A stretch of DNA of 64,000 nucleotides from JBDIAG01 sp047974565 (GTDB lineage: Bacteria; Actinomycetota; Actinomycetes; Actinomycetales; CAWJMD01), in assembly GCA_047974565.1 (NCBI GenBank), contig JBKECN010000088.1, positions 1 to 64,000 on the forward strand. The letters are read 5' to 3'. Below are positions 26,706 through 34,464 of the stretch, piece by piece. The notes under the pieces were generated by a model. The model saw only the letters and a list, made by a program, of their open reading frames with translations, was not told the origin of the DNA and made no database searches. Each line of letters begins with the position of its first letter. The first letter of the stretch is position 1. The position numbers and the translations under genes were made by a program.

Positions 26706-27769
26706 CAGGACCTCACGGTGGTGTCGGCGACGAACTGGTCGTCGTGGCTGGGCCGGTTCTCGCTGGGCCGGTCTTGACCGGGCAGGTCGTCACCCGCCTG
26801 GTCGTCGTGGCCGGGTTCGTGTCGGATGTGATGGAAGACCTCCTCCAGGGAGGCGGGGGAGGCGCGCAGCGGGCCGAGTTCCAGCCCGGCAGCCTCAGCG
26901 GTGTTGACCAGCCAGCGCAACGACTCGTGCTGGTCGTCGCTGGTCGCGGTCAGCACCCGGTGCCGGGGATCGGCCGGGCGTCGAACCTCGTCCCAGGTCA
27001 CCTCCACGTGCGGTGGTGCGCTCGCGGCGAGCAGCAGCCCGTCCTGTTCGCGGACATCCACGGTGATGCGTGCGGGGCGGGTGGCCAGCACCTCGTCGAT
27101 GGTGCCGTGCACGGCGATCCGACCGCGGTGCATGATCGCCACCCGCTCGCTGAGTTGCTCGGCCTCTTCGAGGTAGTGCGTGGTGAGCAGGATGGTGGTG
27201 CCCTGAACGCGCAGCTCGCGGACGATCTGCCACAACGTGCGGCGGGACTCCGGGTCGAGACCGGTAGTCGGCTCGTCGAGGATCACCAGTTCGGGGGAGC
27301 CCCAGATGGCCATCGCGAAGTCGAGCCGGCGCCGCTCGCCACCGGAGAGGGAGTCCACCTTGGTGTCGCGCCGGTGGGTCAACTCGACGAGTGCCAGAAC
27401 CCGGTCGACGGAGTCTCGTCGGGACGACAGGCTGGCCCACATCCGCAGGGTCCCGGCGACGGTGATGTCGCTGAAGTGCCCGCTCTCCTGCAGCACCACC
27501 CCAGTTCTGGTCCGGATGACTCCGGGTTGCCGGGCGGGGTCGACGCCGAACACCTCGATGGATCCGCCGGTGGGCCGTCGAAAGCCCTGCAACAGTTCAA
27601 GGGTGGTGGTCTTGCCGGCGCCGTTGGTGCCCAGCAGCGAGAAGATCTCGCCGCGCCGGACGGTGAGGTCGACCCCCTGGACGGCGTGGTATGTGTCGTA
27701 GTGGTAGTCGAGGCCCGTCGCCGAGACGGTGACCTCTGACTCTGGGACTTGCGAGAGCTTCTGCTTCAT
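26705..27769 (-). CDS. ABC transporter ATP-binding protein
   Basis: A 354-residue ATPase with Walker A GTNGAGKTT, Q-loop VVLQESGHF, signature LSGGERRR, Walker B ELVILDEPTTGLD and the switch His in LLTTHYLEEAE. The C-terminus is extended by ~40 Asp-, His-, Pro- and Gln-rich residues with repeated elements (HDDQAG, PGQDRPSENRPSHDDQ). It is translationally joined to the permease. A motif shared with other gene groups of this region (ATGTCAT at 27834-27828) lies upstream, so the transporter may have its own promoter within the cluster. Confidence 0.92.
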   Translation of the reverse strand: MKQKLSQVPESEVTVSATGLDYHYDTYHAVQGVDLTVRRGEIFSLLGTNGAGKTTTLELLQGFRRPTGGSIEVFGVDPARQPGVIRTRTGVVLQESGHFSDITVAGTLRMWASLSSRRDSVDRVLALVELTHRRDTKVDSLSGGERRRLDFAMAIWGSPELVILDEPTTGLDPESRRTLWQIVRELRVQGTTILLTTHYLEEAEQLSERVAIMHRGRIAVHGTIDEVLATRPARITVDVREQDGLLLAASAPPHVEVTWDEVRRPADPRHRVLTATSDDQHESLRWLVNTAEAAGLELGPLRASPASLEEVFHHIRHEPGHDDQAGDDLPGQDRPSENRPSHDDQFVADTTVRS

Positions 27770-27802
27770 GTCGTCAATCCTCGTCTCGGGCGGAACGACC
27801 GG

Positions 27803-27834
27803 TTAGTGCCAGCCCGCCGGAACGGACATGACAT
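27803..27834 (-). promoter_or_regulatory. shared bipartite promoter element, copy 1
   Basis: Minus strand: ATGTCAT (27834-27828), 16 nt, then TGGCACTAA (27811-27803). It lies 34 bp before the ABC ATPase start. Three other copies of this arrangement occur at 35.8, 37.6 and 41.9 kb. The hexamers could be an alternative-sigma promoter or a regulator site. Confidence 0.5.
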
Positions 27835-27916
27835 TTCTCAGGTGAGGTCATGCAGATTCGTCAGACCGGACAGGTTCGCCTGCACGGCGGTCGGCTGCGA
27901 AGGGGATGCGCCCAGG

Positions 27917-29845
27917 TCAGCACGCCCTGAGTACTTCGGCCCCCGCGAGCAGCGTGCGGGCCGCGCCACAGACGTCCTCGTCCGGAGTGTGCTCGACGGC
28001 CGCAGCCAGGTCCACCAGGCACCCGCCTGACAGGCCGAGCGACGCCAGCGTCAGGTACAGGTCCGCCTCGGCGTCGAAGTCGGCTGTGGCAGTGACCAAC
28101 TGACCCAGGCAGAGCTGTCGCACCGTCCGCAGATAGTGCTCATCCCATTCCTGGACGTGTGATCGGGTGGACTCGGGGTCGACGACGAGGGTGCGTGGGA
28201 GAAGGTCCAGCGGGTCCTGCCCGGGCTCGGCGACGGCGATTGCGCGCAGGGCGCGAATGGCCGGGGTTCGGCCTCGAGCCACGTCGTCTAGGCGGTTCAG
28301 CGCTCCGACGGCAACCCATTGGGCGGCTAGCCGGTCCAGTTCGACCCGGGGGCGTCCCCAGGCCCGCAGCGGCGCCCGATCGAGTGCTTCGCCGCTCAGT
28401 GGTCCCACTGCCACCAGGTAGCGCGGTGGGCTGGCGAGGGCGTGCAGCGCGTTGAGTGTCCCCTGCAGATCGTCGCGGTCGTAGACCACAGCGGCGGCAC
28501 GATGACCCAGCAGGTCGGCCGAGCCCGTCCACAGTGGATTGGTGGAGGGTTCGTCCAAGCGCACCCTCAGGTGCGTGACGCCCGGCCGGGTGATCGCCAG
28601 GCCGCCCTCGGTCCACAACGGATGGCGCCGCGGCATACCGACCGTGGTCGGGGCCGGTGGCGGCTTCGGATTCGAGCGCACCCAGGTGGATTCCTGGCTG
28701 CTGGAGAAACGCGCCTGCGCATTGACGGCGCCGGGCCCGGGCCGGACCACGGCAGGTTCGGTGTCGGCGAGCCAGCGTGCGTGCCCGGCCAGGTCTGGAA
28801 CGAGGTTCTGAGCACTCCTGCGAAGGGTCTCCAGTTCGCATCCGGACAGGAACTCCACCCGGGCGCCGGCGACCAGGTCGTGCTGCCAGTGGGACAGCAG
28901 CGTCTCCAGCGTCCGGCGCGGCCCGGCGAGATCGGACGGGCGGCCCAGCGCGTGCACTGCGGACTCGAGGGTCCCCTCGTCGTCGGCGCCGATGACCACC
29001 TGTTCGCGGTCGGCCGCGCAACCGGCGCCGATCCGGCCGAACCGAACCTGAACCCCGGGGACGCGCAACTGCTCCGCGGCTACCGCCCAGGCGAGATGGC
29101 CCAGCGGGTCGCGAGCCAGGCCGGGCACCGACCAGCCCCACCAGACCTGGCGCACCCCGGGTGCATGGGCTTGCAGGTGCAGGTGTGCCGGCGCCTCGGA
29201 CAGCGGGTCGGATTCGGGTGGCCGTGGGTCGGAGGGCGCGTCGAGCAGGGCGATCACCTGGCGGGGATCAATGGCGGTGAAGTCGGTCTTGATCGCGATG
29301 AGGGCCCGGGCAGGACGAACGTGCCGGGTGACGAACTCTCGACACTGCGCAGGGGTGAGCCGTCCCACGGCCGCCGTGTCGCCGAAACCCTCGTGCCCGA
29401 GGGGGAAATCGGCATGCAGCGCCGGCGACAGCGCCGGCCAGGGTGACGGCGAGGCATGCAATGCTTCGATCTCCTCGATGACCGCGTCCCGCTGCCGGGC
29501 AAACTGTTCGGCCTCGGTATCGATACGTCCGGCCAGCCGGCCGACCTCTACCTCGAGCAGGGTCGGCAGCAGGCTCGCCGGGGCGAGAGTGGTGAACTCG
29601 ACGTGGTCGGCGAAGGTGTGTGCCTCGAACGTGGCGCCCGCGAGTTGTAGATCGCGGGGAAGCGGATCGGCAGCCACCGTGAGCAGATGCTCCACCAGGT
29701 GGGCGGTCCCCGCGTCACCGGGTGGATCGTGTCGCCAGCCGGCGCGGATGAGGGTCGATACAGTCGCTGCGCTGCAACCGGTTTCGTGTCTCAGCAGAAC
29801 TGTGAGCCCGGCGCGGGTGGTCGTCCGGGCGACGCCGGCGCTCAC
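27917..29845 (-). CDS. M16 (insulinase-type) zinc metalloprotease of the lanthipeptide cluster
   Basis: A 642-residue protein with the inverted zinc motif in TAHLVEHLLT (HxxEH) near residue 50 and the third ligand Glu in AVIEEIEAL about 72 residues later, as in M16 peptidases. The second half (near residue 420 on) is a divergent, non-catalytic M16-like half. M16 proteases occur in class V lanthipeptide clusters such as pristinin A3, where they are thought to remove leaders. The GTG at 29845 overlaps the preceding gene stop (GTGA), which fixes the start. A likely role is maturation of the three precursors encoded at 32.7-33.5 kb. Confidence 0.82.
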   Translation of the reverse strand: MSAGVARTTTRAGLTVLLRHETGCSAATVSTLIRAGWRHDPPGDAGTAHLVEHLLTVAADPLPRDLQLAGATFEAHTFADHVEFTTLAPASLLPTLLEVEVGRLAGRIDTEAEQFARQRDAVIEEIEALHASPSPWPALSPALHADFPLGHEGFGDTAAVGRLTPAQCREFVTRHVRPARALIAIKTDFTAIDPRQVIALLDAPSDPRPPESDPLSEAPAHLHLQAHAPGVRQVWWGWSVPGLARDPLGHLAWAVAAEQLRVPGVQVRFGRIGAGCAADREQVVIGADDEGTLESAVHALGRPSDLAGPRRTLETLLSHWQHDLVAGARVEFLSGCELETLRRSAQNLVPDLAGHARWLADTEPAVVRPGPGAVNAQARFSSSQESTWVRSNPKPPPAPTTVGMPRRHPLWTEGGLAITRPGVTHLRVRLDEPSTNPLWTGSADLLGHRAAAVVYDRDDLQGTLNALHALASPPRYLVAVGPLSGEALDRAPLRAWGRPRVELDRLAAQWVAVGALNRLDDVARGRTPAIRALRAIAVAEPGQDPLDLLPRTLVVDPESTRSHVQEWDEHYLRTVRQLCLGQLVTATADFDAEADLYLTLASLGLSGGCLVDLAAAVEHTPDEDVCGAARTLLAGAEVLRAC

Positions 29846-30858
29846 GAGCCGGACCGGTTCTGCACCAGCCAGTTCACCAAGCGCGTCCACCGTGGCATCT
29901 CGTTGGGGTCGAAGTGAGCGAACTGCACGAAGTCGCACACGTGGCGCGCCACGTGCTCGATGGTGAAGTCCGCCAGCAGCTGCGGATCGGGGCACAGTCC
30001 ACCCTCGTCCTGGTAGCCGGCCAGCAGGTCGTCGCGACAGGCGCTGGGAGCGGCCACGATGCCTGGCGGAGAGAACACCGCGAGTTCGACGGACTGGGCC
30101 AAGAGGGTTCCGAGATCGAATTCCGGAGGCGCTGAGCCGAGATCCTCCCCGAGCAAGCAGGTGATGGCGGGTTCACCGGTTGCGGCCGGGGAGAAGACGG
30201 CCACTCCGAGCCCGATCCAGCCGTGCACGATCCCAGCGGACGTGGTGAGGTCCGTGTTCAGCAAGCCGTCGAGCACGTGGACCGCTGGGGTGCTCAGGCC
30301 GGACAGGAAGTCGCGCCCCGCCTGGATACTGGTCGTCGGCGGTTGCGGCGCGGCCGGGTCGTCCTGAGCGTGGGTGACCTTGTCGTCGGTGCCGTTGGCG
30401 CCATTGGTGTCTTCGGTGTCGGTGAGGCCCTGCCACCACGTACGCAGCCGGCGGTGCGCGTCGGGTTCGACCTCCGGGATCAGCTCGGGTGCCGCCTGCC
30501 CTGCCCCGTGCAGCCGGGCCAGCAAGCGGCCGAGGTCGAAGTAGACCCGCGACCAGGGCTGCGGTATCGGGGTGGAGGTGGCCAGGACCTGGGACGCCAG
30601 GCTGGCGGACCCGGGCATGGGGTAGCGCCTCACCTGCGCGTCCCCGTCGCCGATGACGAACTCCGGACCACCCATGAGAACGGTTCGCAGGTGAGCCGGC
30701 AAACCATGAGGGACCGTGGAGAACCGGTGATCGGCCAGTGGGGCGCGTCGCTCCCACAATGCCGGCGCGTTGGGTGGTGCGCCATTGCTGTGAATGGTGG
30801 TCTGCCGAATCCGGGTCCCGAAACTGACGACCTGGTCGGCTATGACCTTGCCCCTCAT
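29842..30858 (-). CDS. kinase-like protein lacking visible catalytic residues; candidate third component of the class V synthetase
   Basis: A 338-residue protein. VYFDLGRLLARLHGAG and FDLGTLLAQSVELAVF resemble aminoglycoside-phosphotransferase-fold segments, but where the family has HGDxxxxN there is HGWIGLGVAVFSP, and no DFE/DWE motif is seen. It therefore looks like a degenerate kinase. The ATG at 30858 overlaps the LanD stop and its own stop overlaps the M16 start. Class V systems use a kinase, a HopA1-like lyase and a third protein (LxmX in lexapeptide) considered to act in ring formation; by position this is my candidate for that role. The assignment is inference. Confidence 0.5.
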   Translation of the reverse strand: MRGKVIADQVVSFGTRIRQTTIHSNGAPPNAPALWERRAPLADHRFSTVPHGLPAHLRTVLMGGPEFVIGDGDAQVRRYPMPGSASLASQVLATSTPIPQPWSRVYFDLGRLLARLHGAGQAAPELIPEVEPDAHRRLRTWWQGLTDTEDTNGANGTDDKVTHAQDDPAAPQPPTTSIQAGRDFLSGLSTPAVHVLDGLLNTDLTTSAGIVHGWIGLGVAVFSPAATGEPAITCLLGEDLGSAPPEFDLGTLLAQSVELAVFSPPGIVAAPSACRDDLLAGYQDEGGLCPDPQLLADFTIEHVARHVCDFVQFAHFDPNEMPRWTRLVNWLVQNRSGS

Positions 30859-31559
30859 GCCGAGTCCCGTTCGCTTGGTCGATGAATGCCCATGTGGTCG
30901 TTCGAAGCGCTGGAGTGGGTGCGAAGGTCGTTCCGGTGGTCAGGACGGTCAGCCTGGTCAGGGCGGTCGTCAGCGGCGCCAGGGGTTGTCGGGGGAGTGA
31001 TCAGGCTGGGTCGTCCGCGTGGCGAGCGGCGCACGTGCTCATCCAGCACCCCGAAGCATTCGTTCATCGCTGCTGCCCCCATGGCCGGGCGGGACGAGCC
31101 GGCGCTGCGCACCGGGGTGGGCTCGATGACATGCACGTCGGGCCTGGCGTCGAGGGTGAGCCGGTGGCTGCGGTAGGGCTCGTTGAGGTTCGCCCCCGGA
31201 GGCAATGCCGGCGCGATCACCACGGGTCCTTCGGTGCAGGCACTGGCCATCAGGCTGGGTACGTCGACACTGCCCTGGGCGAGGCGGCCCAGGTAGCTCA
31301 GCGAGCACGGGTGCACCAGCAGGGCGTCCATCCAGTCGGCGAGCCGGACGTGGGTGGGCTCCACCATGAACTCGAATGAGTCGAGCTCCACCGGTGCGCC
31401 GGAGACGAGTCTCAAAGATGTTGCGGTGACGAACTTCTCGGCCGACTTCGACATGAGGTAGCGGGGCGAGACATCGGGGCGGGCCATCTTGAGCCAGTTG
31501 GCCCAGTACGGCGCGAAGGCGGCACTGGCGGCGCCGGTGACTACGATGAGGACGTTCAT
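30855..31559 (-). CDS. LanD-type flavoprotein cysteine decarboxylase
   Basis: A 234-residue HFCD-family flavoprotein (Rossmann start MNVLIVVTGAASAAFAPYW). MGAAAMNECF matches the conserved PxMNxxM region of EpiD/LanD enzymes, and ALLVHPCSLSYLGRLAQG corresponds to the flavin-binding segment. LanD enzymes decarboxylate the C-terminal Cys of a precursor to an enethiolate that closes an aminovinyl-cysteine ring; all three nearby precursors end in Cys. The last ~60 residues are a polar Asp/Arg/Pro-rich tail without homology. Start ATG 31559 overlaps the LLM stop (ATGA). Confidence 0.82.
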   Translation of the reverse strand: MNVLIVVTGAASAAFAPYWANWLKMARPDVSPRYLMSKSAEKFVTATSLRLVSGAPVELDSFEFMVEPTHVRLADWMDALLVHPCSLSYLGRLAQGSVDVPSLMASACTEGPVVIAPALPPGANLNEPYRSHRLTLDARPDVHVIEPTPVRSAGSSRPAMGAAAMNECFGVLDEHVRRSPRGRPSLITPPTTPGAADDRPDQADRPDHRNDLRTHSSASNDHMGIHRPSERDSA

Positions 31560-32578
31560 GACGCTCTCCTTCCAGCTGGTTCTGGCTCGGTTGATTGCGG
31601 TAGGCCGGCACCGACGCCGGCGCGGTCCGACTGCGGCGCAGTGGATCCGGGAGTAGGTGGGGTCGTCAGTTGCTCCTGCAGGTGCGGCCACAGCCGGGCC
31701 ACGTCCTGCGCTGAGCCGAGGTCGTGCATGACGATGGCGATCTCGTCCGCTCCGGACCGGCTCAGCCGGCGCAGGTGGGTCGGCAGGGACTCCAGCGGGC
31801 TGAACAGGCCGAGGGCCAGTACCGCGTCCAGGTCCTGCGCGTCGGGCCCACGATCCCCGTTCGCCGACACCGTACTTACGGCGCATCCCTGGAGTTGCAA
31901 CAGGTTCCGGTAGTGCGGCGCGCTCAGGTGGGCGCCGAAGGCACGGCTGACGCACGCTCGTAAGGTCTCTCCGAGAAGGTTTGGGCGCATGCTCGTGTGA
32001 ATGGTGGAGACGACTCGAGGCCGTTGACGGCCGGCCGCTGCGGCACCCGCATCCAGGGCGGGAACGAGCACGTCGGCGAGGTAGCGGGAGCCCACCAGCC
32101 AGGTGAGAGCGCCGTCGGCGATCCGGCCGGCCAGCCGGGCCATTCCCGGACGCAGCACCCCGAGCCCGAGTTCCACGTTCTCGCGCACCCCGAGGCCGTG
32201 CAGGCAAGTGTCCAGGCGTTCGATGAAGGTGCGAGTGGTGCGCAGCGGATGCGGGTCGGCGGCCCCGAGCAGGTGTTGTTGGAGTTCAGGGAAACCCGGC
32301 GAGAAGTAGGCCCTGGTGGCCTGGCCGGTGAGTCGGGTGATCGCGTTGGCCTGGGTGGCTGCGTCGAAGACTGTGGTGGTCGGAATCAGCGTGACCCCCT
32401 GCCCCACGGTGGCGCGCTCGTTGCGTCCGCTGGCCAGGCCGACGCCGGCGCTGAGGGGGATGGTGCTGGCCTGGCCGAACCAGACGGGCACATCGAGGGT
32501 GGCGGCCAAGGCGACCCAGCCTGCCGTATACGACGGATCGGGGCTGGTGATCGGGCACGTGATGCTGAGTGTGGTCAT
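31556..32578 (-). CDS. LLM-class F420-dependent oxidoreductase of the lanthipeptide cluster
   Basis: A 340-residue luciferase-like protein related to F420-dependent reductases (segments ATLDVPVWFGQAST, GLGVLRPGMARLAGRIADG with SRYLADVLVPALDAG). In the lexapeptide pathway an LLM-type enzyme (LxmJ) uses F420H2 to reduce dehydroalanine to D-alanine; the same role is likely here but not proven. It follows the three precursor genes after a hairpin at 32689 and is joined by ATGA to the LanD gene. About 35 C-terminal residues after QLTTPPTPG are low-complexity. Confidence 0.78.
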   Translation of the reverse strand: MTTLSITCPITSPDPSYTAGWVALAATLDVPVWFGQASTIPLSAGVGLASGRNERATVGQGVTLIPTTTVFDAATQANAITRLTGQATRAYFSPGFPELQQHLLGAADPHPLRTTRTFIERLDTCLHGLGVRENVELGLGVLRPGMARLAGRIADGALTWLVGSRYLADVLVPALDAGAAAAGRQRPRVVSTIHTSMRPNLLGETLRACVSRAFGAHLSAPHYRNLLQLQGCAVSTVSANGDRGPDAQDLDAVLALGLFSPLESLPTHLRRLSRSGADEIAIVMHDLGSAQDVARLWPHLQEQLTTPPTPGSTAPQSDRAGVGAGLPQSTEPEPAGRRAS

Positions 32579-32688
32579 CGCGAAATCCTGAGTGGGCCGG
32601 GTTCGCTGGGTTCGAATCCGGGCGGGTGGGTCCGGGGTGGGGGATGGTCGATCACGGAACGGCCTCGGTAGGCGGCGGCCTGGCGGCT

Positions 32689-32722
32689 CGGTTGGGGGCA
32701 CTCCAGCGAGCGCCCCCAACCG
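32689..32722 (-). terminator. attenuator-like hairpin after the precursor genes
   Basis: Perfect 11-bp stem CGGTTGGGGGC / GCCCCCAACCG with a 12-nt loop, between the last precursor gene and the LLM gene. Such partial terminators commonly keep precursor mRNA high relative to the modifying enzymes in peptide operons. Confidence 0.65.
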
Positions 32723-32744
32723 GGCCCCTACTGAGGAGGGGGTC

Positions 32745-32900
32745 TCAGCAGGACAGGTGCCAGGTGAGGATGCCACCCGCGACCGAGCACGGAAGCGTGG
32801 TCGCGGGGGCGTCACCGGCGTTGGTGTCGGCGATCTCTTCGGCACCGGCGTAGGTCTCGACGCCGGCCAGCAGGTCCTTGTTCTCGATGTTCTCGCTCAT
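32745..32900 (-). CDS. class V-type lanthipeptide precursor A1 (51 aa)
   Basis: A 51-residue precursor, too short for usual gene calls. ATG 32900 has AAGGAG 8 nt upstream. The leader MSENIENKDLLAGVETYAG is nearly the same as in the next precursor. The core region carries T34-T35-L-P-C38, then S39, and ends T46-W-H-L-S-C51. Thus Thr lies five residues before the final Cys, and Thr/Thr lie three and four before the inner Cys. This suggests one (methyl)lanthionine ring near the N-end of the core and a C-terminal aminovinyl-(methyl)cysteine ring. The exact leader cleavage site cannot be read; the stretch DAPATT is conserved at the boundary. Confidence 0.85.
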   Translation of the reverse strand: MSENIENKDLLAGVETYAGAEEIADTNAGDAPATTLPCSVAGGILTWHLSC

Positions 32901-32970
32901 GGCAAATCTCCTTGTGTGTGAAGTTGATCGAGTTCTCGATCGAGTGTGTTGTGAGAATGGATGGTGCTCT

Positions 32971-33004
32971 TCTGATGTGCCACCGAATCTGATGTGCCAC
33001 CGAG
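32971..33004. repeat. 17-bp tandem duplication upstream of precursor A1
   Basis: TCTGATGTGCCACCGAA (32971-32987) is followed directly by TCTGATGTGCCACCGAG (32988-33004). It lies in the gap between precursor genes A2 and A1. Confidence 0.85.
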
Positions 33005-33046
33005 TGGCGGGTCAGGCAGGTGATGCCTGGTTCGAGGTACGGATGC

Positions 33047-33202
33047 TCAGCAGCCGAAACGCGCGGTGAAGTAGCTGGCCACGAAGCCACAGGGGAGCGT
33101 GGTGGCCGGCGCGTCGGCGGCGTTGGTGTCGACGATCTCGTCGGAGACGGCGTAGGTCTCGATGCCGGCCAGCAGGTCCTTGTTCTCGGTGTTCTCGCTC
33201 AT
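33047..33202 (-). CDS. class V-type lanthipeptide precursor A2 (51 aa)
   Basis: A 51-residue precursor starting at ATG 33202, with GAAGGAG 8 nt upstream. The leader MSENTENKDLLAGIETYA matches A1 with few changes. The core has T34-T35-L-P-C38-G-F, S43, and the end T46-A-R-F-G-C51, so both cysteines and both Thr partners align with A1. Aromatic content (F40, Y44, F45, F49) and one Arg give a hydrophobic, weakly cationic product. It likely arose with A1 by gene duplication. Confidence 0.87.
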   Translation of the reverse strand: MSENTENKDLLAGIETYAVSDEIVDTNAADAPATTLPCGFVASYFTARFGC

Positions 33203-33238
33203 GATGAAATCTCCTTCTGATTGTCTTCTTCTGGGTGA

Positions 33239-33278
33239 CGGCGGACGGGCGTCCGCCGGTTCGCACGCCGGGGCGTGC
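33239..33278 (-). other. two adjacent small hairpins between precursor genes
   Basis: CGGCGGACG/CGTCCGCCG (33239-33258) and GCACGCC/GGCGTGC (33263-33278) form two consecutive stems between precursor genes A3 and A2. They could set transcript stability or partial termination and so tune precursor levels. Confidence 0.5.
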
Positions 33279-33315
33279 ACCCGTCCCGAATGGGCCGGGA
33301 GTTCATGGGAGCAGC

Positions 33316-33468
33316 TCAGCAGCCGACCTGGATGGTCCACAGGCCGGGCGGCAGGTTGCCGATGCACGGCCATGAGGTGGCCGGCAGATCTGCGACTGTC
33401 GGGTTGGACAGTTCTTCGGCCGTGGCGTACGCCTCGAAGCCGGCGAGGATGTCGTTGTGCTGATTCAT
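33316..33468 (-). CDS. class V-type lanthipeptide precursor A3 (50 aa)
   Basis: A 50-residue, more diverged precursor from ATG 33468 (AAGG upstream). The leader MNQHNDILAGFEAYATAEEL keeps the ILAG.E.YA pattern. The core has T31-S32-W-P-C35 and ends T45-I-Q-V-G-C50, so again Thr is five residues before the terminal Cys and Thr/Ser precede the inner Cys by four and three. Spacing between the two cysteines is 15 instead of 13, with the motif NLPPGLW in the middle. It is the precursor nearest the synthetase genes. Confidence 0.85.
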   Translation of the reverse strand: MNQHNDILAGFEAYATAEELSNPTVADLPATSWPCIGNLPPGLWTIQVGC

Positions 33469-33543
33469 GACGGAAAGCCTTTCGGTACGTGGGGAAGTCG
33501 GTAAGGGTGAATGAGCCTGCGCTGCTGGATTGGGCTGGGTCGC

Positions 33544-34464
33544 TCAGGTCCGAAGATTGCGCCAGGGTGCCCGGGGGTCGACGCCGGCGGAACGAAGCAG
33601 TTCGGCGAAGTCATTGCCGGGACGCTCGGCCTCGCTGATCAGGTACCGGGCGACGAGGGAGGCGCGGTGCTGGCCGTAGCTGAGTCCGGCCCGCCGGGGA
33701 TCGGGATCGTAGGGTTCCTGTGCCAGACCGATTCCGGCCGCCAAGGGGTGCGCGTACTGCGAGACGTGGGCTGGACGTGGTGGTGCCTGGGTGGTCACGG
33801 CATCGACGAGGGGCTCGATGTGGTGCTGTTCGGTTTCGTCCAGGTACACAGTCACCGCATCGGAGCGGGGGTAGTGCTCAGGCGCCGAGGCGACCTTCGC
33901 CTGCCAGCGGGATGCGTTGCCCCGCAGGTAGTTCACTGCCACGCGGAAGCTGGGGGTGGCTCCATCAAGGTCCTCGGCGGCCAGGTAGATCCGCCACAGG
34001 GGATGGTCCGGGGCGCTGACCGGGCGCTCGGTTCCGAAGACCATGAGGAAGCCGGGGGACATGGCCGGCCAGACGTCCGGGAGTTGCACCTGGTCGGTGA
34101 ATTCGCCGTCGAGGTGAACCCGTAGACCGAGGACTGTGGCGCAGGAACGTCCTTGGATCTGGCAGGGATCCTGCGCGGGCAACGAGATGGTTCGAGTGCC
34201 GATGGCTCCGACGAGGGCCTCCTCGACCGCAGCATCGCGCCTGGCGTGGCTGATCGGTGTGGTGCGATCGCGCCGCACGTGCCGCCGCTCGTACAGCCGA
34301 CGGCCGAGTTCGCTCTCCAGTTGTCGCCGGTCGGCGGCCTCGAACTCCTCGCCGTCGATGGCAGCCCTGAGGTGGTGGGTGTCGACCTCGATACCGAGCG
34401 CCAGGCGAGTGCCCAGGTCGTCAGACTCGGCGGAGTCGGTCATGGCCTGCTGGGTTATGGTCAT
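33544..34464 (-). CDS. HopA1-family lyase of a class V lanthipeptide synthetase
   Basis: A 306-residue protein with the HopA1 effector-type domain: SPGFLMVFGTERP, LWRIYLAAEDLDG, NYLRGNASRWQAKV and PEHYPRSDAVTVYLDE. In class V lanthipeptide systems (lexapeptide LxmY, pristinin and cacaoidin homologues) this family eliminates phosphate from phospho-Ser/Thr to give dehydro residues. ATG 34464 overlaps the kinase stop (ATGA) and has GGAGG 7 nt upstream; longer reading frames to 34623 are overlap with the kinase gene. Together with the preceding kinase it forms the dehydratase of the cluster. Confidence 0.87.
   Translation of the reverse strand: MTITQQAMTDSAESDDLGTRLALGIEVDTHHLRAAIDGEEFEAADRRQLESELGRRLYERRHVRRDRTTPISHARRDAAVEEALVGAIGTRTISLPAQDPCQIQGRSCATVLGLRVHLDGEFTDQVQLPDVWPAMSPGFLMVFGTERPVSAPDHPLWRIYLAAEDLDGATPSFRVAVNYLRGNASRWQAKVASAPEHYPRSDAVTVYLDETEQHHIEPLVDAVTTQAPPRPAHVSQYAHPLAAGIGLAQEPYDPDPRRAGLSYGQHRASLVARYLISEAERPGNDFAELLRSAGVDPRAPWRNLRT

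Noticed and set aside
29842..30858. Active antibiotic phosphotransferase (resistance gene)
   Set aside because: The catalytic HGD and metal-binding motifs are missing and the gene is embedded by overlaps in a peptide operon.
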